44,085 bases of DNA, taken from a bacterium (lineage in GTDB: Bacteria; Vulcanimicrobiota; Xenobia; Xenobiales; Xenobiaceae). The stretch lies in the NCBI GenBank assembly GCA_017458675.1, contig JAFTAM010000151.1, forward strand, positions 1-44,085. Direction: 5' to 3'. The translations under genes were made by a program, and so were the position numbers. This document shows positions 39,577 to 44,085 of the stretch, piece by piece. Numbering within the stretch: the stretch's first letter is position 1; every line of letters begins with the position of its first letter. The notes under the pieces are model-generated. The model saw nothing but the letters and a program-made list of their open reading frames with translations, did not search any database and was not told where the DNA came from.

Positions 39577-40854
39577 TTATAAATTCAGAAAGGCTTGAAT
39601 CTGTTTTTTATAGTAGCCGGTTTCTCCGGCGTTGTTGGCGCCGGCGCAAAAGAGCAGGTCGTCGATTAAATTTCTCATGGCCCGCTTTTCGGAAAGGTTC
39701 ATGGCGTGATCCTTTTCCTTCATCTCCGTAAAAGGCGGCAGCATGTAGCCCTCGCCCTTCAGTCTGAGGAAGCCCTCCGAAAGGTCGGAAAATCTATGCT
39801 CGCCTGAATTGAGAGCGGTGGCGGTCATGGCGGTTCTCAGGCTCATTTTTGTCCGCCTGCTTACCTGATAAAAGCCCAGCCTGGCTAAATTGAGAAAGCC
39901 GGTATTCTGTCCCTGCTCCGCCAGAACTATGCACAGCAGAAAATAGCGGCGGGCCTTGCTCTTCAGCCCCAGGGAGCGGAAGGCTTGTCCGCGCCAGTAA
40001 TTGTTCCGCAGCAGAGTTTTATTGATTTCGGCTTCAGTCTTTAAGAAGAAGGCGGTGCGCAGGGTCCTGAGAGAGATGGAAAATTCATCTTTTTTCAGCA
40101 TCAGCCAGCCTATGCGGTTGGATATGTCGGCCTGCTGCCTGAGATTGCCCAGCTGATAGTATAAAGCCAGGGCTTTTCCGTAAAAGCCGCAGGCCCGCAT
40201 GGGCATCTTTAAGGCCTCAAAATTGTTGGCCAGCTGCAGCATGACGTTGGCGCTCAAGTCCTTATGCTTGGAAGCTTCCGGCAGAATATCGATGCAGAAA
40301 GCTGTAGATTCCGCGTAGCGGCCCTGATCGTAGAGGAGGGAGGCTTTGTTGAAAGAGGCTGCCGTCAGGTTATAAATATCGTCGTTTTTTTCAAATATAT
40401 CAGCGGCCTTTTCGGCGGATAGCAGAGCTTCGCCCAAGCGGCCGGAGCGGGAGAAAGCCGAAGTTAAATCCATAAGCAGTTCTCCGGCCCTGAAAGCGTT
40501 GACGGCTTCCTCGTCCTGGGGGCGGCTGCTGTGTTTGTACATGCTGCGCAGCAGGCGCACGCAGCCGCTGTGTTTCTTCTGAGCTTCCAGCCAGCTTAAG
40601 CGCTTGCGCTGCAGCCGCTTGATTGTTTTGAAACGGCGGTCGGGATCGCTAAGCCGCAGAGTCAGCCTGCAGCAAAGATTCATCAGTTTGTCCGCCTGCT
40701 CGAAGCACTTCTGGATTATATGGATCTCTATATGGCAGAACAGCTCCTCCAGACAGTCTGCAAGCTCGGGATCAGAGAGCTTGGCGGCCTTAGCTCGAAG
40801 TCTTTTGCGCTTATCTATAACTTTTACTAATTCGGAAATAATGTTTTCGATCAT
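39577..40854 (-). CDS. Cytoplasmic TPR-like protein
   Basis: The 425-residue protein is almost all alpha helix with a run of TPR-like pairs at about 110-330 (for example RSGRLGEALLSAEKAADIFEKN, YDQGRYAESTAFCIDILPEAS and KMPMRACGFYGKALALYYQLGN). It lacks a signal peptide, so it is likely cytoplasmic and a protein-binding scaffold. The final region (MNLSEKRAMRNLIDDLLF) is a separate helical part. It starts at ATG 40854 with an AGGAG site about 12 nt upstream. It is followed closely by the NPCBM-like gene. Function unknown. Confidence 0.8.
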   Translation of the reverse strand: MIENIISELVKVIDKRKRLRAKAAKLSDPELADCLEELFCHIEIHIIQKCFEQADKLMNLCCRLTLRLSDPDRRFKTIKRLQRKRLSWLEAQKKHSGCVRLLRSMYKHSSRPQDEEAVNAFRAGELLMDLTSAFSRSGRLGEALLSAEKAADIFEKNDDIYNLTAASFNKASLLYDQGRYAESTAFCIDILPEASKHKDLSANVMLQLANNFEALKMPMRACGFYGKALALYYQLGNLRQQADISNRIGWLMLKKDEFSISLRTLRTAFFLKTEAEINKTLLRNNYWRGQAFRSLGLKSKARRYFLLCIVLAEQGQNTGFLNLARLGFYQVSRRTKMSLRTAMTATALNSGEHRFSDLSEGFLRLKGEGYMLPPFTEMKEKDHAMNLSEKRAMRNLIDDLLFCAGANNAGETGYYKKQIQAFLNL

Positions 40855-41007
40855 GAATATCTACGGCTCCTGAAGAACAGCCCGTTCATTATAGCATAAA
40901 CGGGAAGGAAAAGAAAAAACAGCTAAGAACTGTAACCCGTTTTTTTGTATGCTTTTATAAGTAAAAGCTAAGAAATAATGGGCTTTATGCCTTTTTTATA
41001 GTCGAAT

Positions 41008-41036
41008 CCCTGTAAAAAAAACAGGGCGTTTTTTTT
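41008..41036 (+). terminator. Terminator-like hairpin in the secD leader
   Basis: CCCTGT (41008-41013) pairs with ACAGGG (41021-41026), followed by CG and eight Ts. It lies 40 nt before secD and in its orientation. Because no plus-strand gene precedes it nearby, it could be a leader attenuator. The region 40855-41007 is AT-rich, with another small hairpin (GCTTTT-ataagt-AAAAGC). Confidence 0.65.
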
Positions 41037-41075
41037 GCATAGATTCAGTCGTAAATTTTTAAGGGGAACGCTATC

Positions 41076-42359
41076 GTGAACCAAAGCACAAAAGTACTTA
41101 TCAATCTGGTTATAATCTTATTGATTACAGGAGCGATTTTGTACGGATTTTTCGGAGTCTCCAAGCCTGAGGACCGCCTTAAGCTTAAGCTTGGCTTAGA
41201 CCTGCGCAGCGGTACGCATATTGCGCTGCAGCTAAAAGAAGTCGAAGACCCCATAACCCATGAGATCAGCAAGATCACTCCCGAAACCCTGAACCGCAGC
41301 GTTCAGGTCTTCACCAAACGTCTCAATTCCATCGGCACCTCGGAAATTCTGATTGCGCCGGCCGGAGCCGATCGCATTATTATCGAGATTCCGGAAATGA
41401 CCGATCTGGATAAGGCCAAAAACATGGTTAAAAAGGCCGGCCGTTTGGAGTTTAAGGAGAAAAAATACAATCCCGCCACTCAGACGGCGGAATACGTCAC
41501 CGTCATGGACGGCCGCTATCTGAAGGAAGCCGGCGTAGGCCGGGCCGGCGTAGGCAAGGATTCCTGGTGCGTAAACTTTGAATTCAACAAAGAAGGCGCC
41601 AAGCTCTTCGGCGATATTACCCGCCGCATGATCGGCAAGCCCCTAGGCATTTATCTGGACGGCGTTATGTACAGCGAGCCCACCGTACAGACCGCCATTA
41701 CCGGCGGCTCCGGTCAGATTACCGGCAGCTTCTCTCTGGAAGAAGCCAACGATTTGGCCAACGTCCTCAATTCCGGAGCTCTGACCGTGGATGTGGAAAT
41801 TCTCGAGGCTTATACGGTCAGCCCTACTTTGGGCGAGCAGTCTCTGAGGAGCTCTCTGACCGCCGGCGTCATCGGTCTGGTTCTGGTCATGCTTTATATG
41901 ATCGGCTACTACCGTCTGCCTGGTCTGGTCGCCTCTATCGCTCTGGTCATCTACGGCGTTTGGGTAGTCGGCTCCATGGTAGTTCCCGGTCTGGAGTTCG
42001 TGCTGACTCTGCCGGGCATTGCCGGTGTGATTCTATCGATAGGTATGGCTGTAGACGCCAACGTACTGCAGTTTGAACGCATTAAGGAAGAACTTTGGGC
42101 CGGACGTTCGGTCAGAGCTTCTTTGGACGCCGGTTTTGAACGCGCTTTCTCGTCGATTATCGACGGTCACGTAAGTACGTTCCTGGGCGCTTTTATTCTG
42201 TTCTATTTCGGAGCTTCCAGCGTAAAGGGCTTCGGCGTTACCCTGATGATCGGTACCGCTCTGAGCTTGGTAACCGCTATTTGGGTGACTCGTCAGTTCC
42301 TGCATTTTGCTACTGACTTCCTCAAGATCAACTCCAACAGAAAATTGTACGGTGAATAG
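41076..42359 (+). CDS. secD: Protein translocase subunit SecD
   Basis: SecD with SecF helps SecYEG export proteins using the proton or sodium gradient. The 427-residue protein has one N-terminal membrane segment, LKLGLDLRSGTHIALQL (the conserved D1 motif), a shortened periplasmic region, and five C-terminal membrane segments including GMAVDANVLQFERIKEEL. It is shorter than E. coli SecD (615) but typical of many bacteria. GTG at 41076 has AAGGGG upstream. secF follows after 12 nt. Confidence 0.95.
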   Translation: MNQSTKVLINLVIILLITGAILYGFFGVSKPEDRLKLKLGLDLRSGTHIALQLKEVEDPITHEISKITPETLNRSVQVFTKRLNSIGTSEILIAPAGADRIIIEIPEMTDLDKAKNMVKKAGRLEFKEKKYNPATQTAEYVTVMDGRYLKEAGVGRAGVGKDSWCVNFEFNKEGAKLFGDITRRMIGKPLGIYLDGVMYSEPTVQTAITGGSGQITGSFSLEEANDLANVLNSGALTVDVEILEAYTVSPTLGEQSLRSSLTAGVIGLVLVMLYMIGYYRLPGLVASIALVIYGVWVVGSMVVPGLEFVLTLPGIAGVILSIGMAVDANVLQFERIKEELWAGRSVRASLDAGFERAFSSIIDGHVSTFLGAFILFYFGASSVKGFGVTLMIGTALSLVTAIWVTRQFLHFATDFLKINSNRKLYGE

Positions 42360-42371
42360 GAGAGGGCAGCT

Positions 42372-43679
42372 GTGGGTACACTAAATATTACAGGTTCCGA
42401 TGTCGTCTCTTTAATTATATGGGCAATAGTATTGGTTGCCGCCATCATCTGGAGCCAGGGATTCAGAACTCGCGCCCGCGAGTTGATGAAATATCGCAAA
42501 TATTACTATATATTCAGCGGCGTAGTTATAGCTTTCTGCCTTATCGGTATTTTCGGCAAGGGCCTCAACTTCGGTCTTGACTTTACCGGAGGTACCATTC
42601 TGGAACTGGGATCTCCGCAGGTCCTCACTCAGAGTTCCACGGAAATCGCCGAGATAGTCAAGAAAAAGTATCCTACCTTTGACGTGACCGTGCAGCTCGG
42701 CGACGGTCTGGTGAAATCCGCCGAAGGCAAAGATTATCAGAAGGTTCTGGTGCGCGTGCGCAGCGACGCAACCACCGAAGAAGTCGGCTTGAATTCTCAG
42801 CAGGCCAACGAGCTCCGCGCTGAACTGGAAAAGGCTCTGGGAGTCGGTCAGCTCGAGAACATTTCCGAGACCACCATCGGTCCTACCATTTCCGGCGAGC
42901 TGAAGAGCGGCGCCTTCAAGGCTCTGTTGATCGCCAGCATTCTGCAGCTCATCTATATTACGTTCCGCTTCGGAAATCAGCTGCGTTTCGGTACTTCGGC
43001 GGTTCTGGCCGTATTCCACGACGCCATCGTCATGATCGGCTTCTACGCTTGGGCCGGACTTCCGGTCGATTCCAGCTTTGTAGCGGCGGTACTAACCATT
43101 ACCAGCTACTCGCTGATGGATACGGTAGTAGTGTTCGACCGCATCCGCGAGCATATGCATAAGGACCTGGATTCCACCTTTGAGGAGCTTACCAATAAAT
43201 CGGTATGCGAGACCATGACCCGCTCGATGAACACCTCGCTGACCACCATCGTGGTGTGCATCTGCCTGTTCTACATGGGCGGCGAAAGTCTGAAGGGCTT
43301 TGCTTATTCTCTGCTGGTCGGTATCATCGCCGGCGCTTACTCTTCGATCTTCTTCTCTTCGCCTCTGGTTATCGACTTTGACAGATTCGCCAAAGAGCGC
43401 GACGCCAAGAGAGCTGATGAAATCCGCCGCGAGGCTGAGGAGCAGGCTAAGGAAAAGGCTGCCAGCGCAGCCAGCCGCCGCCGCGGCAACGCTCCCCGCC
43501 AGCGCGCCGAGCGTCCCGTCCTGGAAAAGAGCGAGCCTGCAGAAGCTTCCGCTCCTGCGGCTGAAGGCGAAGGCGCGGCTGAGGCCGCTCCTAAAGCGGC
43601 TCCTGCCGCTCATGCCGCCGCTCCCGCTCCCGAGGGCTACAGATCGCGCCGCCGCGTCAAGGGCATGCGCCGCAAGTAA
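42372..43679 (+). CDS. secF: Protein translocase subunit SecF
   Basis: SecF partners SecD. The 435-residue protein has LNFGLDFTGGTILELG near 62-77, the membrane motif SLMDTVVVFDRIREHMH near 250 and NTSLTTIVVCICLF. After the last membrane segment comes a tail of about 90 residues: a charged helix, then an Ala/Glu/Pro-rich and finally basic Arg-rich end (SRRRVKGMRRK). This basic end could touch ribosomes or membrane lipids, but that is inference. GTG at 42372 is used, with GAGGG upstream. A strong terminator follows. Confidence 0.95.
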   Translation: MGTLNITGSDVVSLIIWAIVLVAAIIWSQGFRTRARELMKYRKYYYIFSGVVIAFCLIGIFGKGLNFGLDFTGGTILELGSPQVLTQSSTEIAEIVKKKYPTFDVTVQLGDGLVKSAEGKDYQKVLVRVRSDATTEEVGLNSQQANELRAELEKALGVGQLENISETTIGPTISGELKSGAFKALLIASILQLIYITFRFGNQLRFGTSAVLAVFHDAIVMIGFYAWAGLPVDSSFVAAVLTITSYSLMDTVVVFDRIREHMHKDLDSTFEELTNKSVCETMTRSMNTSLTTIVVCICLFYMGGESLKGFAYSLLVGIIAGAYSSIFFSSPLVIDFDRFAKERDAKRADEIRREAEEQAKEKAASAASRRRGNAPRQRAERPVLEKSEPAEASAPAAEGEGAAEAAPKAAPAAHAAAPAPEGYRSRRRVKGMRRK

Positions 43680-43680
43680 A

Positions 43681-43741
43681 ACGGCTTAAGCCGTTAAAAG
43701 CTGAAAAGGCTCTCAATCCGCTGAGATTGAGGGCCTTTTTT
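43681..43741 (+). terminator. Terminator after secDF, preceded by a palindrome
   Basis: AAGGCTCTCAATC (43706-43718) pairs with GATTGAGGGCCTT (43724-43736), followed by a T-run. A perfect 14-bp palindrome, ACGGCTTAAGCCGT, stands at 43681-43694. Confidence 0.88.
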
Positions 43742-43883
43742 ACTTGCTGAGCAGCCATTTTGCGAGTGCGAGCAGCGCATCGAAGCTGACGACAAGGTAA
43801 CAAATTATTAAAGGTTTAATAACCTTCGCCGGGCGCTTTCTAAAAAGCTCAGAATGGCACGGAAGCGGTCCTTCTGCAATGTC

Positions 43884-44085
43884 ATAAAGTTAAGGCAAAA
43901 TATTGCTGAAAAAGGTACATTAGCTTGTTTTACCAATGCTTGTAAATGTTTCTCTGCCATTGAGAACGCAGCGAAGAATCTTTCAAGCATGTTCTGCATG
44001 TTTTTGCTATGTCGGTTTTGTTTTGCACTTCGCTCCGCGCTCGCCGTAACCGGAGCTCGGACGCTCGCTTCAGAGCAAAACAAAA
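43884..44085 (+). repeat. Large dispersed repeat, copy D (cut by window end)
   Basis: It matches copy B from ATAAAGTTAAGGCAAAAT onward, with the core GAGAACGCAGCGAAGAATCT. Its inverted segments read GGTTTTGTTTTGC and GCAAAACAAAA, both arms differing from copy B in a matching way. The sequence 43742-43883 holds no gene that I can support. Confidence 0.8.

Overview
The window is a contiguous stretch of chromosome from a bacterium I cannot place to genus. It mixes signals. A GmhA-type phosphoheptose isomerase points to a Gram-negative style envelope with heptose. A ribosomal-processing cysteine protease (Prp) beside L21 is typical of Firmicutes, Synergistota, Fusobacteria and some related lineages. 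Isoleucyl-tRNA synthetase is of the long, eukaryote-like (type 2) form. HipBA, Fic and DUF4143 genes together with many dispersed repeats fit an uncultivated, perhaps host-associated, lineage. Base composition is about even, and several housekeeping proteins carry Ala/Glu/Pro-rich tails.

Layout. 1-760: a cluster of small hairpin modules, then two tiny coupled genes. 975-2730: a HipB/HipA module bracketed by two 95-bp near-identical repeats. 2836-4977: a secreted protein and a divergent PP2C-like phosphatase. 5161-6033: a tRNA cluster (Gly x3, Lys, Leu). 6173-9890: tig, clpP, clpX (folding and proteolysis). 10088-13393: a GAF plus degenerate HD-GYP protein, an unknown protein and a secreted TPR protein. 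13904-18160 (minus): a GAF-GGDEF diguanylate cyclase and a Uup-like ABC-F ATPase. 18416-21595: ileS. 21971-23086: a radical SAM/SPASM-like protein. 23192-25573 (minus): a DUF4143 ATPase and a Fic protein, separated by repeats. 25666-31962 (minus): an envelope/metabolic run of a serine hydrolase of the class A beta-lactamase fold, gmhA, a large GT-C-like membrane protein and an acyl-CoA carboxylase subunit. 32523-33188: rplU-prp without rpmA. 33373-35908: a small membrane protein, an LspA-like protein lacking both catalytic aspartates, lspA and lgt. 35989-38494: tRNA-Arg, a PMT-family glycosyltransferase and an RluD-like synthase. 38766-40854 (minus): an NPCBM-like secreted protein and a TPR protein. 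41076-43679: secD-secF.

How the genes fit together. Much of the window serves protein biogenesis and export: trigger factor/ClpXP, IleRS, L21/Prp, SecDF, and lipoprotein maturation by Lgt and LspA. Cyclic-di-GMP genes are present, but the HD-GYP member has lost conserved metal ligands. The most unusual signals are the catalytically dead LspA paralogue next to lspA, a dispersed repeat of about 246 bp whose stem appears to covary between copies, the constant-end/variable-stem hairpin modules at the left edge, the 95-bp repeats around hipBA, and three tRNA-Gly genes with C in place of U at T-loop position 55.
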